A DNA stretch of 64,000 nucleotides, from contig CABYWQ010000001.1 in the NCBI GenBank assembly GCA_902522775.1, forward strand, positions 62,001 to 126,000. The letters are read 5' to 3'. Each line of letters opens with the position of its first letter. The first letter of the stretch is position 1. The notes beneath the pieces are model-generated. The model was given only the letters and a program-made list of their open reading frames with translations, ran no database searches and was not told the origin of the DNA. A program made the translations under genes and the position numbers. This DNA is from Eutrophosalina sp902522775. GTDB lineage: Bacteria; Bacteroidota; Bacteroidia; Flavobacteriales; Flavobacteriaceae. Shown here one piece after another: positions 52,632 through 61,891 of the stretch.

Positions 52632-54271
52632 TTTTCATAATAAAAAATTTCTGAAAACTCTTTTTTATTACCAACCATATCTTCTAAAACAATAAGTAAA
52701 TTATTTACTTTTTCAAGTTTGACAAAATTGTCTGGGGTATACTGGATGTAATTTTTTTTAGGCTCATATTCAAAAAGTACCCATTGATCATTAATAAAGG
52801 CTTGATATTTTTTAATTCCTGTTTCATTATCATTTATATAATATCTTAACTTTTGTTTGTTACTTATTGAATTGTTTTTTCCAATTTTTTTAATTTTTGG
52901 TGAGACTGTATCTATACTTATAAAATATTTTCCTAACGATTTAGAATTTGAAATAAAGTAATTGTTTATGATTTTTGAGCTTGAATAATAAATATTATCA
53001 TTTTTATCAGCTCTTGCCAAATAAGAACCTTTTGTGAATTTATTCTTTACAGGGAAATTAATTGTAAATGATTTGTTTATAGGTATATAAGGGTTTGTGA
53101 TGAATAAAGTATCGTTATTGAAATCAAAATGAATAGTAACATCTTTATAAAAAGTATTTTTCATAAATTTTACATTTGCGTTATTATATGTCAGGTTATA
53201 GCTCAGATTAGATTTAATTTCCTTTTCAAACTGTATATTTTTAGAACCTTGAAATTTTTTTATGCTATCCCCAAAAACTTTGATTTTAACGTAGGTATTG
53301 TTGTTATTGAAGTCTGAAAGTTTTATTGTAAAATTTCTTATTTCAGAATTTTTAATATAAAACTTTCCAGATTTATTTTCTTTTACAAATTTATAGTTGC
53401 TATCAATTTCGTCATTCAATAATATTATTTTTGCATTATTTCTTATCAATTCTTCAAAGTCTAAGTGTTTTAAAAACATTTTTTTTTCATTAAATGATAG
53501 AGAGTCAAATTTAAATTCTATTAAATCTTTTTCCTCTTCTTTAAGTAATATTCTATAAGTTCCATTTATATTATATGTATAGCTTTGATTATCTGTTGTT
53601 TCAATACCAAAAAAAATTGTATCATTAGATTTTAATTCCGTTTTATAAACACTATCATTATGTCTCTTCATCTTTAGTCTTTTTTTATATAATGAACCAT
53701 GATTTTTTTTGTAAACATATAGTCTTCTAGCTACCGGTCTTATAGTATCAGCAATATTATATTTATATCTTAGAGGGTTTAGAGGAATATCGTTGAGTGT
53801 TCTAATTTCGAAGTGAAGATGGGGTCCAAACGAAGTTCCAGTATTTCCTGAAAAACCAATTACTTCACCCTTTTTTACGTTAATCTCATTTTCTTTAAAA
53901 TATAAATTTACTATGTAGCTTTTGTTTTTGTATTGATAGTATTTAACTTCATTATCAATATTTTTACTAAAGTTTTCAAGATGTCCATAAACAGATTTTA
54001 AGCCGTTATAATGATTTATATATATCACTTTTCCATATCCAATAGTTGAAACTTGTATTCTAGAAATGTATCCATCATCGATAGATCGTATTATTTCTCC
54101 CTCTTTACCTTTTGTTTTAATATCAACTCCAGTGTGAAAGCCACTTGATCTAATTTCTCCAAAATTGCCACTTAGTAAAATACCATAATCTATTGGGGAA
54201 TTAAATTTATTTTGAGAATAGTTAAAATTTAAAATTAAGACTAATATGTAATAAAATAATTTTTTCAACAT
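52628..54271 (-). CDS. M23 family metallopeptidase
   Basis: Exported peptidase that probably cuts peptidoglycan cross-links. The 547 residues start with a signal peptide ending near NFNYSQ. The LytM zinc site is complete: H46 and D50 (GFHTGVDIKTKGKEG), then GPHLHFEI with H151 and H153. The remaining 380 residues form beta-rich domains, with NNTYVKIKVFGDS-type strands, of unknown role. It is convergent with the cysteine desulfurase and divergent from the zapA operon. No membrane anchor beyond the signal is seen. Confidence 0.92.
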   Translation of the reverse strand: MLKKLFYYILVLILNFNYSQNKFNSPIDYGILLSGNFGEIRSSGFHTGVDIKTKGKEGEIIRSIDDGYISRIQVSTIGYGKVIYINHYNGLKSVYGHLENFSKNIDNEVKYYQYKNKSYIVNLYFKENEINVKKGEVIGFSGNTGTSFGPHLHFEIRTLNDIPLNPLRYKYNIADTIRPVARRLYVYKKNHGSLYKKRLKMKRHNDSVYKTELKSNDTIFFGIETTDNQSYTYNINGTYRILLKEEEKDLIEFKFDSLSFNEKKMFLKHLDFEELIRNNAKIILLNDEIDSNYKFVKENKSGKFYIKNSEIRNFTIKLSDFNNNNTYVKIKVFGDSIKKFQGSKNIQFEKEIKSNLSYNLTYNNANVKFMKNTFYKDVTIHFDFNNDTLFITNPYIPINKSFTINFPVKNKFTKGSYLARADKNDNIYYSSSKIINNYFISNSKSLGKYFISIDTVSPKIKKIGKNNSISNKQKLRYYINDNETGIKKYQAFINDQWVLFEYEPKKNYIQYTPDNFVKLEKVNNLLIVLEDMVGNKKEFSEIFYYEN

Positions 54272-54332
54272 TAATGTTTCTAAAGCTTACAAAAAATTAA
54301 TTAACTTTAAATTTAAATAATAGCTGAAAATT

Positions 54333-54620
54333 TTGAAAGAAAGTTTGCTTATAATTGAAGAATTAAAATACAATACGCAGTTACTCATAAAAAAATTTAA
54401 CGGTGTAAAATCTTCAAATAAAGAGCTTTCTAATGAACTTCTAAGTGTAAAACAAATATTGAAAGAAAAGGATGATGTTATAATTAAATTGAAAAAAAAA
54501 TATAATGCATTAGAAATGGGAAAAGCTATTTTAGGTAGTAATGATAAGAACAAAACAAAAAGAAAAATTAAAAAAATGATTAATGAAATTGATGATTGTA
54601 TTATTAAATTAACTTCTTAA
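54333..54620 (+). CDS. Small coiled-coil protein upstream of zapA
   Basis: 95-residue, highly charged coiled coil (ELKYNTQLLIKKFNGVKSSNKELSNELLSVKQILKEKDDVIIKLKKKY) with no signal peptide. A similar coiled-coil gene precedes zapA in many Bacteroidota and is thought to act with it at the division ring; the resemblance is to ZapB only by size and structure. The start is TTG, with no ATG near, so the start is tentative. Its stop overlaps the zapA ATG by one base. Confidence 0.72.
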   Translation: MKESLLIIEELKYNTQLLIKKFNGVKSSNKELSNELLSVKQILKEKDDVIIKLKKKYNALEMGKAILGSNDKNKTKRKIKKMINEIDDCIIKLTS

Positions 54621-54904
54621 TGCAAAAAATTAAATTAAATATTGCAAATAGAATTTATCCTTTAAATGTAAATCCTAGTCAAGAAGAAGTATTAAGAAAA
54701 GCATCAAAGCAAATTAATAATATGATTGTTGAATATGAAAAGAAATATGCTGTTAAAGATAAGCAAGATAGTTTAGCAATGTGTGCCCTACAGATAATTA
54801 GTCAATCTAAAAATTTTTCTAAAAATGAAGATGATAATATTAATGAAATTAACCATGAGTTAATTAATATTAATACATTATTATCCCAATGTTTAGATTC
54901 TTAA
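54620..54904 (+). CDS. zapA: Cell division protein ZapA
   Basis: Z-ring-stabilising protein of 94 residues. The N-terminal half KIKLNIANRIYPLNVNPSQEEVLRKASKQINNMIVEYEKKY is the ZapA beta-hairpin plus helix, and the C-terminal half is a coiled coil, with an LAMCALQIISQ segment. The position before the 6S RNA and rny is typical of Bacteroidota. It overlaps the upstream coiled-coil gene (TAATG). Length is normal. Confidence 0.9.
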   Translation: MQKIKLNIANRIYPLNVNPSQEEVLRKASKQINNMIVEYEKKYAVKDKQDSLAMCALQIISQSKNFSKNEDDNINEINHELININTLLSQCLDS

Positions 54905-54924
54905 CGTTCATTTAAATAAATTAA

Positions 54925-55086
54925 TACTACCTACATCAGATTTAATTTGGTAAACTCAACACTAATAAATTAAAAAGAGTGAGTCTAAATGCTAGAGCGT
55001 GCCTTTTTTAGGATTTTCGAATATTTAGTTAGCTCTAAACTTGTATAAATAGAGTTTATGCAATCAATCTGTATGTAGGTTTTTTT
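54925..55086 (+). ncRNA. ssrS: 6S RNA (6S-Flavo type)
   Basis: Non-coding RNA between zapA and rny, the known place of 6S RNA in Bacteroidota; it would bind the housekeeping RNA polymerase by mimicking an open promoter. The ends pair: CCTACAT (54930-54936) with ATGTAGG (55073-55079), then CAGATT (54937-54942) with AATCTG (55066-55071), with one bulged T. Inner stems TAAACTC/GAGTTTA (54951-54957 with 55052-55058) and TAGAGC/GCTCTA (54993-54998 with 55032-55037) make a long rod with a central bubble. A run of seven T after the closing stem (55080-55086) acts as terminator. The exact 5' end is not seen in sequence. I name the 6S-Flavo family from its location and shape. Confidence 0.85.
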
Positions 55087-55095
55087 AAAATAATT

Positions 55096-56649
55096 ATGGA
55101 ATATTTAGTTTATATATCAATAGGCTTTTTTCTTGGTGGAATGACTGGTTTTTTTATTACCAAAATTTTTAATAAAAAATACCTTCAGGATAGGATTTCT
55201 TCTGCTGATAAAATATTAAATGATGCGCAGGTCGAAGCTGAAAATATAAAAAATAATAAAATTTTACAGGCGAAAGAAAAATTCTTAGATTTAAAATCTC
55301 AGCATGAAAAGTATATTTTATCAAAAGAAGCAGAAAACAAAGAAAAAAAACAAAATTTAAAATTAAAAGAAAGTGAAGTAGACTTAAAATCAAAAAAAAT
55401 TGAAAAACTTAAATTAGATTTAGAAGATAAAATTAAAACTTTCAATAAAAAAAATGATTCCATTGATAAAAAGAAATTAGAGATTGATAAAATCCAAAAA
55501 AACCAGATTAAAGAGATTGAAAAAATTGCTGGTTATTCTGCGAATCAAGCAAGAGATGAGTTACTTAAAGTGCTAAAAGATGAAGTTAGATCCCAAGCTT
55601 TAGAAATATCTCAAAATATAATAGATGAAGCTAAGTTGTCTGCTAAACAAGAAGCTAAAAAAATTGTAATAACCTCAATACAAAGACTAGGTACCGAAGA
55701 AGCGATTGATAATTGTGTTTCTGTTTTCAATATTGAATCCGATGATATTAAAGGTAGAATAATTGGTCGTGAGGGAAGAAATATTAAAGCTCTAGAAAGT
55801 GCTACTGGAGTTGAAGTAATAGTTGATGATACACCTGAAGCTATATTACTTTCTTGTTTTGATTCAGTACGAAGAGAGGTTGCACGTTTATCATTAAAAA
55901 AATTAGTTACAGACGGTAGAATTCACCCTGCTAGAATTGAAGATTTAGTAAAAAAAACATCTAAAGAAATAGAAAATGAAATTGTTGAAATCGGTAAAAG
56001 AACTGTAATTGATTTAGGAATTCATGGATTGCATCCTAAATTAATCAAAGCAGTTGGCAGAATGAAATTTAGATCCTCATATGGTCAAAACTTATTACAG
56101 CATTCTAAAGAAGTAGCAAAGTTGTGTAGTATAATGGCATCTGAATTAGGTTTAAATACTAAGCTAGCTAAAAGAGCTGGATTACTACACGATATTGGTA
56201 AAGTTCCGGAAGAGGAATCTGAAACTCCACACGCATTGCTTGGCATGCAGTGGGCTGAAAAATTTGGTGAAAAAGGAGATGTTTGTAATGCAATTGGAGC
56301 GCACCATGATGAGATTGAAATGAACAATCTTTTATCTCCAGTTGTTCAAGTTTGTGATTCAATCTCTGGAGCAAGACCTGGTGCAAGGAGACCGGTAATG
56401 GAAAGTTATATCCAAAGATTAAAAGATTTAGAAAATGTTGCATATAGTTTTGATGGAGTAAATAAAGCTTTTGCAATTCAAGCTGGAAGAGAACTTAGGG
56501 TAATGGTAGAAAGTGAGAAAATTGATGATCAAATGTCAAAAAAACTATCATTTGAAATATCACAGAAAATTCAAAATGAAATGACATATCCTGGTCAGGT
56601 TAAAGTTACCGTTATTAGAGAGACTAGAGCTGTTAATGTTGCTACTTAA
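55096..56649 (+). CDS. rny: Ribonuclease Y
   Basis: Membrane-anchored endoribonuclease that starts mRNA decay. The 517 residues have a single N-terminal transmembrane helix (about residues 3-23), a long charged coiled coil (to about 205), a KH domain (GRIIGREGRNIKALESATGVEVIVDD) and an HD domain (LLQHSKEVAKL, LLHDIGKVPEEE, IGAHHDEIE). All landmarks are present. It starts 9 bases after the 6S RNA T-run, so it has no obvious promoter of its own. It converges on galK with an 8-base overlap. Confidence 0.96.
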   Translation: MEYLVYISIGFFLGGMTGFFITKIFNKKYLQDRISSADKILNDAQVEAENIKNNKILQAKEKFLDLKSQHEKYILSKEAENKEKKQNLKLKESEVDLKSKKIEKLKLDLEDKIKTFNKKNDSIDKKKLEIDKIQKNQIKEIEKIAGYSANQARDELLKVLKDEVRSQALEISQNIIDEAKLSAKQEAKKIVITSIQRLGTEEAIDNCVSVFNIESDDIKGRIIGREGRNIKALESATGVEVIVDDTPEAILLSCFDSVRREVARLSLKKLVTDGRIHPARIEDLVKKTSKEIENEIVEIGKRTVIDLGIHGLHPKLIKAVGRMKFRSSYGQNLLQHSKEVAKLCSIMASELGLNTKLAKRAGLLHDIGKVPEEESETPHALLGMQWAEKFGEKGDVCNAIGAHHDEIEMNNLLSPVVQVCDSISGARPGARRPVMESYIQRLKDLENVAYSFDGVNKAFAIQAGRELRVMVESEKIDDQMSKKLSFEISQKIQNEMTYPGQVKVTVIRETRAVNVAT

Positions 56650-57751
56650 TCTTTTTAAAGGTCAATCCATTGGCAATATTAACTTTAATGGGCGTTAGAT
56701 TCTTATTAAAAGTAGTTAGATAGCTTTTGGAAATATCATTAATAAATTCATCTATTATTTTTTTTTCAATTAAATTTATAGTGCAACCACCAAATCCCCC
56801 ACCCATCATTCTTGAACCTGCCACATAATTTAACTTTTTTGTGTAATCTACAATGAAATCAAGTTCAACACAGCTTACTTCATAAAGATTTTTCAAACCA
56901 TTATGAGAATCATACATTAACTTTCCAAAATCATGATAATTTGATTTTTTTAACAGCTCTGCACCATTTAAAGTTCTAGTATTTTCACTTATTACAAATC
57001 TTGCTCTTTTAAAAGTAATTAGGTTTAATTTATCTTTGACTAAATCTAATTCATCAAGGGTGAAATTTGCCAATTTTTTATTACAATTAAAATAAGTATT
57101 TAATATTTTTTCAGCATCTAGACACTCATTAACTCTATTGTTATAAGCTGAATTAATTAAACTATGCTTAACATTTGTATTAAGAAGTAAAATGCAAAAA
57201 GATTTACTTTTAAATTCAATATAATTATAACTTAAATTATCACAATTTAGTAAAATCAGATTATCTTTTAAACCATAATTTATCGTAAATTGATCCATAA
57301 TTCCGCCCTTCAAACCGATAAAATTTCTCTCTACATAACTAACTATTTTAATAATATCTGATTTACTGTATTTTAATTCAAATAGTTCAATTATTGCTTT
57401 TGCAAACCCAGATATTAAAGCAGATGAGGAGCTTATTCCAGAACCAATTGGAAGATTTGATTTAATAGAGCATTTGAAAGGTGTAATTTTATTTTTTTTA
57501 CTTAAAAAGTAATCAATGGTACCTAAAATATAATTGTGCCAATGAGTTTCACTTTTTTTTATATTGTTTATTTCAAAAATTAATGATTTACTAATCTTTG
57601 CAGATTTAACCTCACAATAAACTTTTTTAACTTTAAAAATTTCAAAGTTAATTACCTTATTGATCGCTCCTGGCAGAACATATCCTCCGTTATAATCAGT
57701 ATGTTCACCAATTAAATTTATTCTTCCTGGAGATTTAACCTTAATTATCAT
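56642..57751 (-). CDS. galK: Galactokinase
   Basis: Phosphorylates galactose to galactose-1-phosphate (GHMP kinase family). The 369 residues show the N-terminal GRINLIGEHTDYNGGYVLPGAI sugar-binding block, the ATP loop LPIGSGISSSSALISGFAKA, and C-terminal GSRMMGGGFGGCTINLI. Length fits. It is the second gene of galE-galK, overlapping galE by 11 bases. No galT is present in the window, so either another uridylyltransferase does that step or it is elsewhere. Confidence 0.95.
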   Translation of the reverse strand: MIIKVKSPGRINLIGEHTDYNGGYVLPGAINKVINFEIFKVKKVYCEVKSAKISKSLIFEINNIKKSETHWHNYILGTIDYFLSKKNKITPFKCSIKSNLPIGSGISSSSALISGFAKAIIELFELKYSKSDIIKIVSYVERNFIGLKGGIMDQFTINYGLKDNLILLNCDNLSYNYIEFKSKSFCILLLNTNVKHSLINSAYNNRVNECLDAEKILNTYFNCNKKLANFTLDELDLVKDKLNLITFKRARFVISENTRTLNGAELLKKSNYHDFGKLMYDSHNGLKNLYEVSCVELDFIVDYTKKLNYVAGSRMMGGGFGGCTINLIEKKIIDEFINDISKSYLTTFNKNLTPIKVNIANGLTFKKIK

Positions 57752-58769
57752 TTAATTTACTTAGTTGTTTTTCCCAATTCCAAGCTGTTTTTAAAGCATC
57801 AGATATAGTGTTTTTCGGATACCATCCAATTGTAGTATTTATTTTTTTGATGTCTGCATATGCTGCTATTATATCACCTGCTCTTCTATTTCCAATTTTA
57901 TAGTTTAATTTTATATTATTTGTATCCTCAAATATTTTTATAAGTTCTAATACAGTTATTCCTCTGCCAGTACCAACATTAAAAAAATCATAAAAATTTT
58001 CCTTTTTCATTTTTGAGAGAAATTCTAAAGCACTGACATGTGCATTTACTAAATCTTTAATATGAACGTAGTCTCTTATACATGTTCCATCAATGGTTGG
58101 ATAATCATTTCCAAAAATTATTAATTCTTTTCTTTTACCAATTGCAGATTGAGTTATATATGGAACTAAATTTTCAGGTATACCCTTTGGAAGTTCTCCG
58201 ATTAATGATGACTCGTGTGCGCCAATTGGATTAAAGTATCTAAGACTGATTCCATTAATATTTTTATTTATAACTATTTCATTTCTTATTATTTCCTCAC
58301 AAATTTTTTTTGATTCTCCGTATGGAGACTCCTGTTTAACGACTGGACTTGATTCATTAATTGGTAATTTTTTAGCTTGCCCATATACTGTACAACTTGA
58401 ACTAAAAATTAAATTAGTTTTTTTACCTTTTGATCCAATAAAATCAAGTAGATTTTTGGTTGCTTCAATATTATTTGTTAAATATAACTCTGGGTTTTTT
58501 ACACTTTCAGAAACAGATTTTAATGCTGCAAAATGAATAACTCCATTAAAAATATTTGATCTAAAATTTTTTTTTAGTTCGTTTTTATTTCTCAAATCAA
58601 TTTTATGAAATTCAGGTCTAATTCCAGTAATTTTTTCAATATTTTTTAAAACACTAATATTAGAATTTACAAGGTTATCAATAATAGTTACATCATAGCC
58701 TTTGTTTATTAATTCAACACTAGTATGAGAGCCAATAAATCCTAATCCTCCAGTCACCAAAATTTTCAT
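57741..58769 (-). CDS. galE: UDP-glucose 4-epimerase
   Basis: Short-chain dehydrogenase/reductase enzyme interconverting UDP-glucose and UDP-galactose. The 342 residues start with the NAD-binding GGLGFIGSHTSVEL and contain the catalytic YxxxK pair in SPYGESKKICEE, then the SSSCTVYGQ block that carries the active-site Ser/Thr. It leads the galE-galK pair and diverges from the sulfatase gene. The product may feed exopolysaccharide or lipopolysaccharide as well as galactose use. Confidence 0.95.
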   Translation of the reverse strand: MKILVTGGLGFIGSHTSVELINKGYDVTIIDNLVNSNISVLKNIEKITGIRPEFHKIDLRNKNELKKNFRSNIFNGVIHFAALKSVSESVKNPELYLTNNIEATKNLLDFIGSKGKKTNLIFSSSCTVYGQAKKLPINESSPVVKQESPYGESKKICEEIIRNEIVINKNINGISLRYFNPIGAHESSLIGELPKGIPENLVPYITQSAIGKRKELIIFGNDYPTIDGTCIRDYVHIKDLVNAHVSALEFLSKMKKENFYDFFNVGTGRGITVLELIKIFEDTNNIKLNYKIGNRRAGDIIAAYADIKKINTTIGWYPKNTISDALKTAWNWEKQLSKLNDN

Positions 58770-58828
58770 AAAATCAATTTTTTATAATGTTTAAAGTTAA
58801 CTTATTGCTGTTATTTATATTCAATTCG

Positions 58829-58859
58829 TTGATTTTTTATTATTAAAGAAATATATTTA
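58829..58859 (+). promoter_or_regulatory. Promoter of the sulfatase operon
   Basis: TTG (58829-58831), a 20-base spacer, then TATATTTA (58852-58859), one base off TAnnTTTG. Spacing and sequence fit the Bacteroidota sigma-A promoter. The ATG follows after about 18 bases. Confidence 0.45.
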
Positions 58860-58877
58860 TTAATAAACACAATCCAA

Positions 58878-60482
58878 ATGAAAAAATTTCTTCTATTTTT
58901 TATTCTTTTATTAATGTTTAGTTGTTCGGATAATGATAAAAGACCAAACATTTTATTCATAATGTCAGATGATCATGCTTATCAAGCTATTAGTGCATAC
59001 AACGATAAACTTATTCAAACACCTAATATCGATCGTATTGCTGATGAAGGTATTTTATTTACAAATGCATGTGTAACCAATTCAATTTGTGCACCTTCTA
59101 GAGCTGTAATTTTAACTGGAAAACATAGTCACTTAAATGGAAAGATTGATAACCATGCTAAATTTGATACAACACAAGTTACTTTCCCCCAATTATTTCA
59201 AAAAGCAGGATACCAAACAGCAATGTTTGGAAAGTTACATTTTGGAAACAATCCTAAAGGTGTTGATGATTTTTTAATTCTACCTGGTCAAGGAAGTTAC
59301 ATAAATCCCCTTTTCATCGGAAAAGATGGAGACACTTTAATTGACGGTTATGTTACTGATGTTATTACTGACGTTACGCTTGATTGGTTAGATAAAAAAA
59401 GAGATAAAGAAAAACCTTTTATGATGATGTATTTACATAAAGCTCCTCACAGACCCTGGTGGCCTAGTACAGAAAAGTTTGCTGAATTTTATGAAAAAGA
59501 ATTTCCAGAGCCAGAGACGCTTTTTGATGACTACTCCGGGAGGGGAACTGCAGCAAAGTCTGCTGAAATGAATATTTTAACTCACATGAGATACTCACAC
59601 GATAGCAAGGTAAGACCTGAGACTATTAAGGAAATGGGTAAAGTTGAGCCCGAAATTGTTTATATAAGAGGAGACGGCACACAAATCAGAGAAAATCCAA
59701 ATGATTTTCATGGCCCATATACAAAAAGGGTTAATGATGAACAAAAACCTAAATACGAAGTGATCATTGATAAAATTAATGAAGATTTTAGAACAAATTG
59801 GCCTAAAATGAATGACGAAGAAAAAATGAGATGGAAATACCAGAGATATATGCAAGATTATCTAGGTACAATTTCATCTATTGATGATAATGTTGGAAGA
59901 GTTTTAGATTATTTAGAAGATACTGGTTTGGATGAAAACACTTTAGTTGTTTATACATCTGACCAAGGATTTTATTTAGGTGAGCATGGGTGGTTTGATA
60001 AAAGATTTATATATAATGAATCTTTCAAAACACCACTTTTAATTAAATGGCCTAATAAAATTAAGCCAGGGACTACTAACGAGGAGATGGTTCAAAATCT
60101 TGATTTTGCTCAAACTTTTTTAGAGGCTGCTATGATTGATGCACCAGACGATATGCAAGGAGAAAGCTTAATTCCACTATTAACAGGAAATACTGACACT
60201 TGGAAAAGAGATGCTGTTTATTACCATTATTATGAGTATCCTTCAGTGCATATGGCCAAAAGGCACTATGGAATTATAAATAAAGAATTTAAGCTCGTAA
60301 AATTTTATTTTGATGTTGAAGAATGGGAATTATACGATAGATTAAATGATCCAAATGAAATGACTAATGTATATAATGATCCTGCGTATTCAGAAATAGT
60401 TAAAGATCTTAAGGTCAAATTAGCTGATTTGAGAGTTAAGTATAAAGATTCTGAAGAGCTTGACAAGCAATTCTTGTATTAA
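58878..60482 (+). CDS. Sulfatase (S1 formylglycine type), lipoprotein
   Basis: Predicted outer-membrane or periplasmic lipoprotein sulfatase of 534 residues. The lipobox is MFSC with the lipidated Cys16. The sulfatase signature is CAPSRA at residues 71-76, where Cys71 would be converted to formylglycine by an anaerobic or aerobic maturase. Metal ligands D31-D32 (FIMSDDHAYQ) and D/E residues in YTSDQGFYLGEHGWFDKRF are present. A charged insert at about residues 210-300 is unusual in length. Substrate is unknown; sulfated algal or animal glycans are the usual targets. The stop overlaps the start of the SGNH gene (TAATG). Confidence 0.92.
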   Translation: MKKFLLFFILLLMFSCSDNDKRPNILFIMSDDHAYQAISAYNDKLIQTPNIDRIADEGILFTNACVTNSICAPSRAVILTGKHSHLNGKIDNHAKFDTTQVTFPQLFQKAGYQTAMFGKLHFGNNPKGVDDFLILPGQGSYINPLFIGKDGDTLIDGYVTDVITDVTLDWLDKKRDKEKPFMMMYLHKAPHRPWWPSTEKFAEFYEKEFPEPETLFDDYSGRGTAAKSAEMNILTHMRYSHDSKVRPETIKEMGKVEPEIVYIRGDGTQIRENPNDFHGPYTKRVNDEQKPKYEVIIDKINEDFRTNWPKMNDEEKMRWKYQRYMQDYLGTISSIDDNVGRVLDYLEDTGLDENTLVVYTSDQGFYLGEHGWFDKRFIYNESFKTPLLIKWPNKIKPGTTNEEMVQNLDFAQTFLEAAMIDAPDDMQGESLIPLLTGNTDTWKRDAVYYHYYEYPSVHMAKRHYGIINKEFKLVKFYFDVEEWELYDRLNDPNEMTNVYNDPAYSEIVKDLKVKLADLRVKYKDSEELDKQFLY

Positions 60483-61891
60483 TGAAGAAACTAATTTACT
60501 TTTTTCTTTTAGTAAATTCTTTTTTTGTTAATCCTCAGATTAAATTAAACTCTCTTTTCTCTGATAATATGGTTTTACAAAGAAATTCTGATGTTAATAT
60601 ATGGGGAAAATCTGGATCAAATCAATTAGTTACAATAAATTCAAGTTGGGAAGATAAAACTTACAAAATCAAATCCGATAATAATGGGGATTGGAAAATA
60701 AAAGTTAAAACTAATTTCAAGAGAGGGCCTCAAACTTTATTAATTAAAACAAAAAATGATATTAAGACTATTAAAAATATTTTGTTAGGAGAGGTTTGGT
60801 TTGGTTCTGGTCAATCTAACATGGAAATGCCATTAAGTGGATTTCGAAATGAACCTGTATTTGGATCTCAAGAAATTATCGCAAAATCAAAAAATGACTT
60901 AGTCAGATTAATTACTGTACCAAAAATAGCAAGTGAAGTTCCTCTGGAAAGTTTTGATGGTTTTTGGGAAATTTCAAGTCCTGAATCAGTTAGAGACTTT
61001 AGTGCAGTAGCATATATTTTTGCATCTTATGTCAGTGAAGTGTTAAATGTTCCAATTGGAATTATCCATACTTCTTGGGGTGGAACACCTGCTGAAGCAT
61101 GGACAGATAAGGAGTTTTTAGAATCTAATTTTAGCAGTGATTTAATTAAAAATCATAGTAGAAATAAATTAAAAAATCATGAACCATCCTTTTTATTTAA
61201 TGGAATGATTAACCCTTTAATTCCATATACAATTAAAGGTGCTATATGGTACCAAGGAGAAAATAACAGAAATAGATCAAGTTTCTATGCTGAATTAATG
61301 AAAATAATGGTCGAAAGTTGGAGAACCAATTGGGATCAAGGAGATTTTTATTTTTTTTATGCTCAAATAGCGCCATTCAAGTATGAGGGAAAAGATAAAA
61401 AAAGTTCTGCGTTGTTAAGAGAAGCTCAATTAAATGCAATGGATCTTATAAGAAATTCTGGAATGGCTGTAACAAGTGATATTGGGGATTTAAATTCTAT
61501 TCATCCGTCCGAAAAAATTAAGGTAGGGAAAAGACTTGCATATTGGGCTCTTAACAATACTTACAGTATAAATAGTATCGTACCTTCTGGACCAATAATT
61601 AAATCATATCAAGTCAATGGGTCTAAAGTTGAACTTACTTTTGATTATGCAAAAAATGGTTTTTACGAGTTTAATGGGCCACTAAAAGATTTTGAAATCT
61701 CAGGTATTGATGGTATTTTTCATCAAGCTAAAGCAACTATAACTCGGAATGAGAGAGTAATTGTTGAATCAAGTGAGGTTAATGAGCCGTCAATGATAAG
61801 ATATGGATGGAAAAATTATTTTGATTCAACTCTTTTCAATCTTGAGGGATTACCAGCATCATCTTTTTTTATAAGAGATTTATCAAAATAA
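60482..61891 (+). CDS. Sialate O-acetylesterase-family SGNH hydrolase
   Basis: Exported esterase of 469 residues, family SIAE (GDSL/SGNH fold), which removes acetyl groups from sialic acid or acylated polysaccharides. A signal peptide (MKKLIYFFLLVNSFFVNPQ) is followed by a beta domain, then the nucleophile Ser112 in WFGSGQSNMEM. The late DxxH pair is likely in DIGDLNSIHPSEK (D336? and H341). IWYQGENN is another block typical of the family. The gene is coupled with the sulfatase, so both probably act on the same glycan. Confidence 0.9.
   Translation: MKKLIYFFLLVNSFFVNPQIKLNSLFSDNMVLQRNSDVNIWGKSGSNQLVTINSSWEDKTYKIKSDNNGDWKIKVKTNFKRGPQTLLIKTKNDIKTIKNILLGEVWFGSGQSNMEMPLSGFRNEPVFGSQEIIAKSKNDLVRLITVPKIASEVPLESFDGFWEISSPESVRDFSAVAYIFASYVSEVLNVPIGIIHTSWGGTPAEAWTDKEFLESNFSSDLIKNHSRNKLKNHEPSFLFNGMINPLIPYTIKGAIWYQGENNRNRSSFYAELMKIMVESWRTNWDQGDFYFFYAQIAPFKYEGKDKKSSALLREAQLNAMDLIRNSGMAVTSDIGDLNSIHPSEKIKVGKRLAYWALNNTYSINSIVPSGPIIKSYQVNGSKVELTFDYAKNGFYEFNGPLKDFEISGIDGIFHQAKATITRNERVIVESSEVNEPSMIRYGWKNYFDSTLFNLEGLPASSFFIRDLSK

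Noticed and set aside
54287..54553. Hydrophobic open frame on the minus strand over the coiled-coil gene
   Set aside because: It lies antisense to a gene with conserved context (coiled coil-zapA) and has no recognisable family.
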